Positions 43,957 through 55,155 of a DNA stretch of 64,000 nt are shown piece after piece. The stretch is from Lutraria lutraria (taxonomy: Eukaryota; Mollusca; Bivalvia; Venerida; Mactridae), in NCBI GenBank assembly GCA_964023205.1, contig OZ026844.1:31853326-31917325 (forward strand). Direction: 5' to 3'. The translations under genes and the position numbers were made by a program. The notes under the pieces are model-generated. The model did no database searches. It saw only the letters and a program-made list of their open reading frames with translations, and was not told the origin of the DNA. How positions within the stretch are numbered: the stretch's first letter is position 1; the number at the start of each line of letters is the position of its first letter.

Positions 43957-45840
43957 TCTGAAATAATGCCAAATGTGAACTTTATAAAACCATAGGAGCC
44001 TGATTGAAATTACGACACAGAATCGCTTATAATAAATGCAAATTAAAAGATATAGCCTTGAGTTATTAAAGCTATATGTACATGTATGTTGTATACATAT
44101 ATGAGTGATGAGGGGATTTGTAGTGACAAGTATCATATGGATACAATTTCTATCTCCTGCGGTAAAATCAAGGTACATGTACTAGTATTTCATTTTCAAG
44201 AGTGACTCGGATAGAATATAGAACTGTACCATTACACGCATATATTATAATAGTTGAGTCAATCAGCAACGTCTCTAATATCTTATAAATGTTACTCCGG
44301 TGCGTTTAAAAACAAACTCGTTTTATATTCGACATGAATAGTGTTACATAGAAGCTATCAGACACAGTGTTATTTTCACGTGGTTAAGTTAAGTTAGAAA
44401 GTAATTTACTTACCGTGTCGATAAATGGATATTTACTATAAATCCACGCAGTATTTACTAAATCCAATTATGTGAACAGACCGAGTTATTACGTTAAATA
44501 AAATCGATCTCTCATTCTTGTGTTAGATTCCAAAATTAACATGTCCTCTACGATAGTATTATGTCTACACAAATAATTCAACCAATTGCCTCATTTGGTC
44601 TACAGCTGTCATAATCATATTCCTATTAGCTAGCAGACGATTTGACTTCATTCTATCGTACAAAACACTACTAAATAAATATGTCTGTATGTATTTACGG
44701 GTAGATTCTGGTACTGACCCGTGACAGTATTATGTTCAACTGTGTTTAATGCACCAAGATTTATATATTATTAACACACATCTACAATCTGTCGTATACT
44801 TTAATTTACTCTCATAATACAAAATGGTTCATAATTATACATACATAATTATATATAATGTTTATCTGTGGCAATTAAGTGCACACTATATAACTGATCA
44901 CAGGCAGAAGCAACGGAATTGTAATACATTCTACAATTAAAAAACTTAACACATACTTATTTTAAATGAAAAAAGGCGCATAGTTAGACCCCGTTCAACT
45001 GTTAATAATATAATTATATATATCTGTTGTTATATTACAATTTTACTATCACAGGTCCGTTTTTTACTTCTGTCTGTTAATTGATAGGCCTGGTATTTCT
45101 CCAGAATGTCTATATCTCGTAAAAATGTATTTATTAAACAACACTATTGTATATGTATAAATAATAAAGTTTGTGAATGTATACATAAAGGTGTTCATTA
45201 GAACACATGAATAATTTTCTTTGTGCATCGAGCGGATCTCTGATCTACCCAGTACCCACACATCTGAAACTGTCTCTTTCATTGAGCTTACCCCTCTCTC
45301 GGCCCCTTTTCACTCCCCTCTATCCCCTCCCACCCCTGCCTGTCTCTCGTCGTACTCTTTCGATTCAATAAAAACAAAACACAATTGTTTACTCTCGGTT
45401 TTTATTTCATGTTTACAGCTATAAAGTACAAATACGACATAAATATTGTATGTTAAGAATAACATATGATTGAACTCGGGATGGTACATAAGATATACCT
45501 GGTCACTTCAGCAAATATTAACATTAAAACAGTATCATTAAATGATTCATTGTGGCGCATGTTTTGAGGTAGGTCTAAACGATCTTTTACAACAACAGTG
45601 CAAGTATTTAAAGTACATATAAAACAATCATTAATTTTGACATTCATGCAGTTTGAACATATCATTAAAAAAACAACAAATTCATTCTTCCAGTTGTGTA
45701 TCAAAATCATAGACTTTTGTGTACATGTATTATATACGCACTTTATGATCATGCATACAGAATTCAAAACTAAATTAATTTTTGAGTATTGCTATATTGA
45801 CGCATTGTCTACAGTAAGGTTGCAGAGACACTACTGATAT
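43957..45840. other. Intergenic; 5' region of cGAS-like gene
   Basis: The acceptor TTTCAG just upstream of the cGLR start implies one or more 5' UTR exons somewhere here; I cannot place the donor. No coding exon is seen. AT-rich tracts and a pyrimidine-rich stretch at 45285-45350 are the only compositional features. Confidence 0.4.
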
Positions 45841-48800
45841 TTAATACATTTTCTGGGGACGAGAGCTCAACCACTTGGCTATGTTTCCGTCGGCTTCAAC
45901 TTTCGCCCTGTTTGCTTTCAAACAAGGATATTTTCCAAGTGCTTCTGTCCCTCCTTGTTGTACTGTGTTATATAACATCAAATCAGCTATTGTCATCTGC
46001 AATGATATTTTATTACATTTATTATGGGACATATTGACACATTGATATCAGAACTGTTTTGGATGGCACCGAGTACTGAAAGAACTCATGGAAACTTAAC
46101 TTTATAAAGACTTGCACTGCCACATGGAACGGGAACTTGTTTGATACTTGCATGGCGGATGTGGAAAAAAATGTAGTTCTTCGGTCTGCATCAAAATTCA
46201 TGCACGCTGAGCCAATGACGGCTATTCAACATCGCATGGAAATACTGTGGAATCATTAATTTTCGTTGGGGATTTAATTTCGTGGATTTCGTGGTTCGAC
46301 TCATCCACGAAATCAAATCCCCACGAATTCAAATGCGGAGATAAGGCATTTCTTTTCAAAAATCAAAATCCACGAATTTATGTCCCCACGAAATAGCCTT
46401 TTTAGTAAAAACCACGAAAATTGAACCCAACGAAAATTAATGATTCCACAGTATATTAAAGGCTTCACATTTAACTGTTTGCCCGGATGTATAAAACAAA
46501 CTTTTGTAAGTCAACTCAGAATTTGTCCGATTCTACCAAAGACATACAAGTAACTTATTGTCTGAAGAACAAGCTTTGCTAATCGTTTGATGTTTAAATT
46601 AGATTCTATTTCTTGAAAGATATATTGCTACCTACATTATCACCCACTGCAAATCCACCCTGACCATGTACTTTAACCAAAGCTTCTAACATCGTGAAGT
46701 ATTTAGGCACAGATTCTTTCTGGAACTTCGTCTTGGCTTCAGCCTGTAAATTGTTATGACTAATTTAGTGATATGCCAACATTTAGTGATATGTCAACAT
46801 TTAGTGATATGTCAACATTTAGTGATATGTCAACATACTACAGTATATCCGCTGAAACCCAGACTCTCTCAAAATTCATCAAAAAACCGTAATTCTCAGA
46901 AATACACCGGAGGTATTGCCGAATCCGGATGTTGTCGGATTTTCTGGGGGTTTACTGTGTAAAGATGTTGACAAATATAAGTTTACTTATCTAGATGTCA
47001 GTCTGAGTTGTCTATCAATGAATCTTTGATATCTTATTTCTAGTCATATAATGATATACAAGTAATGCATGTACAAAGTCTTACAGTCATTGAAATTTGA
47101 GATGTTACATACAATAGGTTTATTTTAAAAAGAAATAAGTTAATGTCATCGTCAGATGCGTAGCCATGGCTTCACAATTCTGATAAAAGTGTGTAGACTT
47201 TTTACTTTCTTTTTAAAGGACATTTCAACAATTAGATGCAAATATTAATGAAGTATAAGTTAATTGTTAAGTTAAAAGTTTCTTGCTGTTTTTTCTGATA
47301 ATGTTCGTGGATTTGACAGGCACTGTGCAACCATACGCTCAAACTTGAATCTTGAATTTTATCTGATTTCTATCTATCTAATATAATTTCTGACAGATGT
47401 CATGCAAGTATGATAAGAATAAATACCGTACCATTTGTGCCTCCGGTCCGGGTGTAATCGACTTTTCCCACTCTGACTGGAGATCTGCGCATGTATCAAT
47501 TAGTTCATCCACAAATACAGTTTCCATGGAAGTTTTACCAACAAGTTCTGAAATCAGAAATGCATCATAATGAAGTTGACATCTGTTAGAAATCTAAATC
47601 CTTTTGCACCAAATTGAATAAACATTGGTTGTATTTAAGCAATGACCTACTCATAAACATTGGTTGTATGCAAAGACCTACTCTAAACTTATATGAAATG
47701 GGTTAAATTTTAGGTAAATCTTACTGGAATTAATTTCTTATTAAATTTTATCAAAGTTTTACGCAATCGCTTTACCTAGCTTTTGATAAGATTGTAGAAG
47801 AAAGTATTTGAGAAAACCTCTTTGTCTAGCTACAAACATTATGGATACTTTTGACAGTTGATCAAGACGGGAAGTAACATTTAATTGCTCCATCAAAATA
47901 CGACGTCATCTATATGATAATAAAGGTTTTTCCGTTTAGTTAATTATCATTTTGATTAAGAGTCAGGGAAATTCACCTCAACTTGAGAAAGCGAACATAT
48001 TGACAAGAACTAAAAGCTGTTTATATACTTACTGAATTCTCTTCCCAAATATCTCAGTATCGCCTGACTTTGTGACACTTTTGTCTTTCCGTCAATTTCC
48101 AAATATGGTAGGCGTCCTTGAGGAGCAGCTGTAAATTAAAAAAAAAAACATAAAATTAAATTTAATGTTTGCCATTCCAGACCGCATAAGTCTTGGGACT
48201 CGATCACTGCTAGTCTTATTAACCAATGACAGGTTGTGGAGCAAAAATGGGGTCTCCAAATTTTTATGTAGATTCGGGACATTGGACCAGGCCAAAGATG
48301 ACAATTTGTATGTATTTGAATATACATTATAACAAATCAAAGTGAATAAGTCGTCCATACTTGCTGTATCTTAATTGTGTGCATTTATTTATAGCCAAGT
48401 GAAATAGGCGTCGACTAATACTAGTAGTATTAATCTACATTGAGCTTGAAAAATTTCATCGCAAAACATACTAAAAATTGTGCGCACCAAACTTTATTGC
48501 ATGTAAGATGTAAGTAAATGTCTGCATGTGTACTTTGTTCGAAACAACAAAAATGTAACATTGGCAAAGATTGGGTGGGCCAAAAAAGTAACCAGGTTAC
48601 AGGCATTTATAAATTGCTGTAGTTAACCTACACTATCGATATACTTTGTATCGACCACATTACATGTAATGGTATCTTGACATACAACTGTACACATTGA
48701 CAAGTAAAAAAACACATATGTAGAAATACAAAAAAAATGCATAATTAAAGTAAGAGTGAATATGAGTTACCATGGCAACAAAAAAAAACAAGTTATTTCA

Positions 48801-49012
48801 TGTTTACATTTTCAAACGTGTTTCAATGTTATCTTGCTACATAAAAAAGTACACATTTTTGGATGAAACATTTACTTACATGATTGTTCCTTCTCCCAGT
48901 CTTCATATTTAACTCTGTAATCTGTAAACTGTACTCCGGCCTTAGCAAATGCAAGTCTCATAGGCTCCCCGCGAGCTTGGGCATCAAAATATACAAATTT
49001 GTACGCAACCAT
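45841..49012 (-). CDS. Sigma-class glutathione S-transferase
   Basis: Five exons, in gene order: 49012-48880, 48128-48033, 47547-47432, 46743-46636, 45996-45841 (stop TAA). They join in phase to 202 residues, the normal length for the class. The thioredoxin-like N-domain reads MVAYKFVYFDAQARGEPMRL, with Tyr8 as the likely catalytic tyrosine, the cis-proline in GRLPYLEIDG (Pro52), and the glutathione-binding SQSQAI (Gln64-Ser65). The helical C-domain holds GDNMTIADLML, the N-capping box of GSTs, and ends KWLSSRPQKMY. Sigma GSTs conjugate glutathione to electrophiles and some act as prostaglandin D synthases; which applies cannot be told from sequence. All junctions have GT/AG. The third and fourth introns hold repeats. 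It is cytosolic, with no signal peptide. Confidence 0.95.
46055..46241. repeat. Dispersed repeat 'CATGGCGGATGTGGAAAAA'
   Basis: It has GCACCGAGTACTGAAAGAAC, ACTTGCACTGCCACATGGAA, then GGCGGATGTGGAAAAA and CATCAAAATTCATGC. It matches 53465-53610 in the same orientation and 53915-54060 and 50200-50345 in reverse. It contains the remnant of the GGTTCCCGTT motif (GGAACGGGAAC). Confidence 0.7.
46242..46454. mobile_element. TA-type palindromic MITE, intact ends
   Basis: ATACTGTGGAATCATTAATT, then TTCGTTGGG, and its exact inverse CCCAACGAAAATTAATGATT, then CCACAGTAT, form 29-bp perfect terminal inverted repeats. The terminal TA may be the target duplication, as in Tc1/mariner-type MITEs. The older relative is at 21815-22027. 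It lies in a GST intron. Confidence 0.9.
46763..46835 (+). repeat. 20-bp tandem repeat, about four units
   Basis: TTTAGTGATATGTCAACA repeats at 20-bp steps, in the intron directly upstream of GST exon 4 (in gene direction). Confidence 0.9.
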
Positions 49013-50684
49013 GATTTCTACTTTACTTAACAGTGCACGATCAAACAGCAAAAAGGCACAATAAAGTGTATCTAACGATCTCGGAACTGACCGTTAGTTG
49101 AAAACATCAGGGTTTTTATAGCAATTCTGTTACCAGTAATAAGAGGCCCAATTTAAAGGTACATACCCATTTCTGAAGATTGCGATTTCACGTTTCTTGT
49201 TTACATAATACAAATGTATTAATATGCATGTCCAATATGCTATTTTAGTTGATTTAAGAACATTTCTGTAACTTTTTATACGTTTAAGTTGATTTATACA
49301 ATGATTAGCAGCTACTTCAAATGTTCAAGCACATCGATCACTAATTAATTTCAAGAGAGAAGTCTGTAAGAGATCTTACGATAAATAATTTTTAACGAGA
49401 ATTAATACGAATGAAGCCAATACCGTTAATATCAACTGATGCGTTTGTTTAGCAACTTCAAATGTTTATAAAATGACAATATGTATGGATCGATATGATT
49501 ATCTTTTTCTCTTACTTTTACTCTTTATGTACATTTCCCGGCTTTATTGATGGATACTCTGTATATTATACACATAACATTGCAAGCTTAGGAAATTTCC
49601 TTAGTTTGTGTACTAGTATTACATTTACATTCTAAGCTGACGCGCATTTAAATAAAGTCGCAATGAAAAAAAAAATAACGCAAAATAGCGAAAAAATGCA
49701 ATATACAAATATGAATTCATGAAATTTAATTTAAACCTTGAGGGCAACTTAAAATTATTGATAGTTCAAATTACATTAACTAAACGTGGTAGGTCACCTT
49801 TAAAGAAATACTACCCGGCCTTCAATATTCTAACAAAACAAGGACGCGTGTGGGTGTATACGTGTCATGTGAGGTGAAAGGGGAAAAACTAGCTCACTAC
49901 TCGATGAATTAGTAATATACTACGCACCATTAAAACGGCTTTGTTAAATTTAGATATTTTATACTTGGCCTAATCAGTCAGCTTTTCCTCAGCAATTTGT
50001 ATCGCAGTACAGTGTATTGCTACTTGCATATCTTAAACAAACTAAACTGGTTCCCGTTCCATGATGCAGTGCACACACAAGTCAACGGGAACCAGTTTAA
50101 GCCCAAACTCCTCACATCGGTTACTTCCCTTGATCAGTACATAGCGTGACGTAACCGGTGGGAGGAGTTTGTCCATATATAGCCGCATAACTCGCTCGGT
50201 GTGAATGAATATTTATGCGGACCTAAGTACTGTACGTTTATCTACATCCGTCATGTAATTGTTAAACTGGTTCCCGTTTCATGTTGCAGTACACGTCTAT
50301 GTAAGTTCAGTTTCCATGAGTACTTTCAGTACTTTGATTGTTGATAAATTAGTATAATTATAAAACTTGATGCACAAACTGATGTATAACAATTGAAAAT
50401 CGCGATATGTACCAGTTCATGACTTGGGCAGCAAGTATGAAGCGTACATTTGTATTGTCTAGCAGATATTTATTGATTTGGGCATATTGTACATAACTGG
50501 ACTCAACAAAAAAGGTTGATATTTAAAACTATTTAGTATGATTTCTATATACAGTGGTATTTCTTGAGCGTACAATTTCGTGCACACAGCATATACTATG
50601 CCCTCGACTGTCATCATCTAAAGCATGACATTAAAAAATCTGAACATTTACTCTGGGCCTAAAGTTTTAAGAACGCGATTTTTA
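49013..50684. other. GST 5' flank and intergenic DNA
   Basis: No coding exon is seen upstream of the GST start. At 50044-50100 the hairpin AAACTGGTTCCCGTT/AACGGGAACCAGTTT of the 1.07-kb duplication recurs with a 27-bp loop. From about 50103 to 50345 the reversed 'GCGGATGTAG' dispersed repeat follows (GCGGACCTAAGTACTG, CTACATCCGTC, GGTTCCCGTTTCATG). Confidence 0.5.
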
Positions 50685-50990
50685 AAGAACATTTTCTGGG
50701 ACGCGTGTTTTTTTTTTTTTAGAATTTTTTTTGGGACGCGATAAATTTTTAGAACATTTTCTAGGACACACTTAATTTTCAGAACATTTTCTAAGACGCG
50801 TGAAATATTTAGGACATTTTCTAGGACGCGTGAAATTTTTAGAACATTTTCTAGGACATTGTTAATTTTCAGAACATTTTCTCGGACGGGTTAGATTTAT
50901 AGAACATTTTCTGGGACGCTATAAATTTTTAGAACATTTTCTAGGACATGGTCTATTTTTAGAACATTTTCAAGGACGCTTTAATTTTTC
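50685..50990 (+). repeat. About 30-bp minisatellite, ACGCG-containing
   Basis: About ten units of the type AGAACATTTTCTAGGACGCG plus TGAAATTTTT stand at 29-32 bp steps. Several hold the palindrome ACGCGT. Degeneracy is moderate and there is a T-run expansion near 50709. Confidence 0.9.
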
Positions 50991-51175
50991 GACGCATTGA
51001 ATTTCCACTAGGTATCAGAAGAACATATGACATTATAGAGATGATCTAGTATAACTGAGAAATTATTTCATGTGAGAGATTCAAAAAGTGTAAAATCGGA
51101 AACAATTCCTTATTTGTACAGTTACAGATACCTGTTGATAATCGGATGGACGTACGTGTTTTTTAAGATATTTGT

Positions 51176-51390
51176 TTATTTGAGTTTTACGCCCGTCAGT
51201 TTCAACAGCCACAGTCATTCCTAGGAAGAACCAATTCTAGACTCCCATCCTCCGTAAGCAACTGTCTACTTTCTCATATAAACAGACATAGTCGATAGCG
51301 GGATTCGAACCCACGACTCTCTGTCAGTGAGAGGCTACAGAAATTTGAAGTCAGTGACCTTAACCACTCGCCGTGAGCACAGAGGCGGAT
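51176..51390 (-). mobile_element. tRNA-derived SINE, reversed copy
   Basis: On the minus strand the order is CCTCTGTGCTCACGGCGAGT, the B box GTGGGTTCGAATCCCG, AGGATGGGAGTCTAGAATTG, and the tail AAACTCAAATAAACAAAT. It is the only minus-oriented copy and the only one outside the MFSD5 gene. Confidence 0.85.
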
Positions 51391-52560
51391 CATTTCAAGA
51401 GTCACGGTGTGTTTTGTTCGTGAGCCGTTCTTATATTATGTCGGCTTCCAGTTAGAATTGATATGCATTGCGACAAAAGCAAGTCGCTAGTAACACAATG
51501 AATGTATTGAGGATGGCCGATCAACATCACGGATTTTAGTTTGTTCGTAACAAAGAGACGGTACATATAACTAATGTTTTCTCCAGGATCTCATATTGGT
51601 GTTTAAACATTTCTATTTACATTTCTGTTCTCATTTTACATAAAGTATGGATTTATAATAATGATTTGTCCATCTGTTACCAACTGTATGTAAGAGATGA
51701 TTCAGTTCTACATGAAATTCAGGACAGTATTCCGAATACAGGAAGTCACATGTGCACCTGATATAAACACGCCAATCGTAACTCCTCGGGCATTTCCGTA
51801 ACTGAGAAATACGCAGCACGTTTCTTTAGACAAACGCCGAGGAGTTACGATTGTAAGCATGCGTGTTTAATTACAAAATACAAACAGAAGAAAACAGACT
51901 TACGCTTGTTACACAGTAATGGTCATTTTATCAATTAGGATCAAGAAACAAACACGTACATGCGTTACATGTCAGCCTTATTTTTCAATCCTAAAGACCC
52001 AGCTTGGGTATAAAAGGGAGGTAATGGCTGATGGGTGGTTTCCCTTGATTTTTAAACTGTATTCAGCTCAGGGAGATATTTTTTTTAATATTTGATATTA
52101 AATGGTGTTTTTTATCACTGAAAAAGTCCTGAATGAAGCAATGTGATTCTTTTATCAGTCCAGATAAGAAACATCAAAATGTATGAAGATTTAGGTTCTT
52201 ATATTTTCAAAACAATTCATAACAGAAATTCAAATTTGAATTTGAGGGAGGAGTTTCTTGTCTGCATCTGATAGTCTGATCGGATGTTGGGGGTTTAATT
52301 TTTTGTAAGGCAGAATACACCACACAAATAGGTAATACTTCTTTATTTGTAAGATCACGGTTTACAGGTATCGTGAAAATTTGAATATCAACTATTTTAT
52401 CATCGTATGTTTTAATATATATGTTTTTTTTAATAATGTCAGATTCATTCACATAGGCCACTTTTTGTTTTATCCAAAATTGTATCACTATTTACTCTAA
52501 TTAATAAATCATAGAAGAGAACTTTTTGTGCATTGTTTTATGTTAATCTTGTAGCATTAG
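51391..52560. other. Intergenic with one hairpin, no gene recognised
   Basis: ATCGTAACTCCTCGG at 51774 and CCGAGGAGTTACGAT at 51837 form a hairpin. CTCAGTTACGGAAAT with CCCGAG, read in reverse here, also occurs in direct order at 53060-53085. The minus-strand open frame 52207-52488 (93 codons) is AT-rich and not recognised. Confidence 0.45.
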
Positions 52561-52620
52561 CATTGTCATGGAGTCTCTCAGACAGAGATATCAGACAAAT
52601 CATTGAAGTCCATATTATAG

Positions 52621-53716
52621 CTATTGTCTTCTGAGCCAGTATATGGTGAGGATGGAAGCCACGACTCCACATACAGCATGTATCCCACCTGTAATGTAAA
52701 CAAATGTATTAATTTCTACAATTAACTAACATATGGTAGCTGATTTACGCCATGTCGTATTTTCGACAATTTTTCACTACTTCGTGATGAAAATACGACA
52801 TGGCGTAAATCACTGCCACCATACTCGCTCTAACCATTCATAAATCATAACAAACAGGGTGGCTGGCTATTACACACAAACACTTAAAGAAATTTCAAAC
52901 TTAAATACTAATCATGAACCAAGAATTGTGTAAAAACGATCATTTGCCCTCAGCCTCTATTTTGTACCGTCTTGTATTCAATGTTTTATTGAAATTTTTC
53001 ATAAATTGAAACAAATCACCGTTCATGTTATTCATTTTACTAAGACAAAATGCGTACTTCTCAGTTACGGAAATACCCGAGTTGTTACGATTGTGAACAT
53101 TAATGTCTGCGAACATAACGCATATTATGACGATAAGATACAGGGCGTAAATACAAACCTCTAGTAGCTACTGCACCATCACAATCATCTCCATCGTCCG
53201 CAACAACACTTGGGGCTAAACAAATATTTGAATAAGAATTACAGTAGATTAAAATTCTTGTAAAATGCTGTAAATAATACATAAATGAAAGATATGTTTG
53301 TCAGTCTAAATTTGTTAGCTTTTATTTATTAGAGTTTCCTCCCTTTGTTTTATGAAAGAATCGGTATGGATTATATATAATTGTAAGGTACAATGTATAC
53401 ATTTGTATTGAACATCATACGCGCTGTTCCACCATTGCAATAATATTTAATTATATCACAAATCAAAGTGCTGAAAGTACTTATGGAAACTGAAATTACA
53501 TAGACTTGCACTGCATTATGAATCAGTTAACATCTGGATGGCGGATGTAGAAAAAGGCGATACTTGGGTTCGCATAAAAAATCATGCGCGTCAAGCGAGT
53601 GACGGCTATGAAAGTTGAACTATCGTTCAGTGTCCAAAAAGTAAGAAACAAAATGAAATACCTGATAGTATCGTACACATCCCAATAATGACGATAAGAA
53701 TATTAATTTTATCCAT
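52621..53716 (-). CDS. Possible 59-residue secreted/membrane microprotein
   Basis: Three exons, in gene order: 53716-53662, 53215-53159, 52688-52621 (stop TAG). They join through two phase-1 introns with GT/AG ends into a 59-residue protein. Exon 1 encodes a signal-peptide-like start, MDKINILIVIIGMCTILS. Exon 2 gives a short acidic ectodomain with one Cys (VADDGDDCDGAVATR); only this frame of exon 2 is open. Exon 3 gives a hydrophobic segment HAVCGVVASILTIYW followed by LRRQ. The layout is that of a tiny type I membrane protein, or of two membrane helices. I do not recognise a family. The second donor (GAG|GTTTGT) is weak, and a different donor would place exon 3 in another frame, so it may also be a chance join. 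Confidence 0.4.
52741..52812. repeat. Perfect 24-bp inverted repeat
   Basis: TGATTTACGCCATGTCGTAT plus TTTC at 52741-52764 is the exact inverse of 52789-52812, with a 24-bp loop that itself starts GACAATTTTTCAC. It lies in the second intron of the putative microprotein gene. It is a candidate MITE core or hairpin. Confidence 0.9.
53465..53615. repeat. Dispersed repeat 'GGCGGATGTAGAAAAAG'
   Basis: CAAAGTGCTGAAAGTACTTA, GACTTGCACTGCATTATGAA, GGCGGATGTAGAAAAAGGCG and CATAAAAAATCATGCGCGTC are in the order of 46055-46241. A reversed copy is at 53915-54062, so the putative microprotein's first exon (53662-53716) sits between two inverted copies. Confidence 0.7.
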
Positions 53717-53914
53717 AACTTCGATGTACGCTTTTGGTGTTTACTAGTAAGATAGGACCAACGAATTAATAACAGTCTTATGATGTCTAACTGAATACGA
53801 AGCTATTGTATGTTTGTTAGCTGTCGGAACAAAGATATTGAAGTGTCTGAAATAAATGCTATATCATTCACTTTTTCGAAACAGAACGATAGTTTAGCTT
53901 TCTATAGCAGTCAC

Positions 53915-54062
53915 TAGATCGTCGCGCATGAATTTTGATGCGGACCAAAGTACTGCTTTTTTCTACATCCGCCTACCAAGTGTTAAAGCAGTTCTTATTC
54001 CTTGTTGCGGTGCAAGTCTGTGTAAGTATAGTTTTCATGGGTACTTTCAGTACTTTGATTTA
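53915..54062. repeat. Dispersed repeat, reversed copy
   Basis: CGCGCATGAATTTTGATGCG, TTTTTTCTACATCCGCC, CGGTGCAAGTCTGTGTAAGT and GTACTTTCAGTACTTTGATT are the reverse order of 53465-53615. Confidence 0.7.
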
Positions 54063-54837
54063 TAGAAATACAGCCACATTGTGTTGGTCAACACAATTCA
54101 CATTTTGCGCATTTAACCAGCCCAAAGACCTATATATACTATACAGATGACTAGTCCTGCAATTGGTTAGAGGTATAATCTTCGTGAATATCAAAATAGA
54201 AGAGAGTACCTTAAATATACGTGTTCATTAATTCACTTGCCTTTTTATGCAATATTCGAAATGATGAACGTACACCAAGATAGGTTTCAATTGCATTTAT
54301 ATATACTGTGTTCACCAGCTTTATAAAACTTTTTTTTTCTTTAACTTCATCAATATATAGTGAAAGATTCCAGCGGTTAATGTTGTCGCAAAATATGCCA
54401 AATTGACTGTAAACGAGTACGAGATTGTACTGCTAATAATAACTCCCGAAATTGAATCACAATGTCAGGCATTTTAAACTCTTAATTGGATAATTGTGAC
54501 AGAATCAACTAGGTAATTGGAAGTAGTAAATATTATCAGATCACAGTGAAAATTATACTGTCAATAAATAATAGTCAGAACAATTATTTAACTTTCAGTA
54601 CGTATGAATAAGGAAAATATCTGTTTAGTTGGGTCTTGACTATCACTAACAACTCCACCCAAAATTGTTTGAAATATGTTTGGTAATATACTTTTCTCCC
54701 ATTGTAATATGAAAAAAATGCTGCATCATCCGTGAATACACATCCACAATTTATGCTCTACCACCGAAACATAAGATAGGCTTATTACTAAAAGAGTTTT
54801 GACTGGTATGTAACTACGATTTGATGTAAAAAGAACT
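54063..54837. other. Intergenic, no feature recognised
   Basis: AT-rich sequence without a supported exon or a repeat partner. Confidence 0.5.
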
Positions 54838-55155
54838 GTGCAACCTCCCCAAAGCAACACCCTTTGGGAGTAGCAAGATTATGTTGTTGTTGAGCGGTTG
54901 TTGCTCTAAAGAGGTTAAATTAATAGTTAAAACCGCTCTGAAGAGGTTGTACTGCATATATTTACTACAGTACAACCTCTCCAGAGTGGCCCTCTCTTGA
55001 GCAACAACCTTCCTTCAACAACAACATAATTTTCCCCACTTACTTCATGATATAACTATTTATCTAACCTCTCTAGAGTAACAACCTCTCAACAGTAACA
55101 TGATTTTGTTACTCCCAAAGGATGTTGCTTAGGAGAGGGTGCATTGTATACTTAA
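54838..55155. repeat. Two 'CAACCTC' repeats, head to head
   Basis: 54838-54958 is a plus copy (TGTGCAACCTCCCCAAAGCA ... AGAGGTTGTACTGCA). 54965-55153 is another copy whose interior (TCTCTTGAGCAACAACCTTC, CTCTCTAGAGTAACAACCTC, GTTACTCCCAAAGGATGTTG) runs in the opposite orientation. Together they form a large imperfect palindrome. Confidence 0.8.

Noticed and set aside
43949..43972. Upstream in-frame ATG of the cGAS-like gene (adding eight residues)
   Set aside because: A TTATTTCAG acceptor lies between it and the next ATG at 43948, so the upstream ATG is probably intronic.
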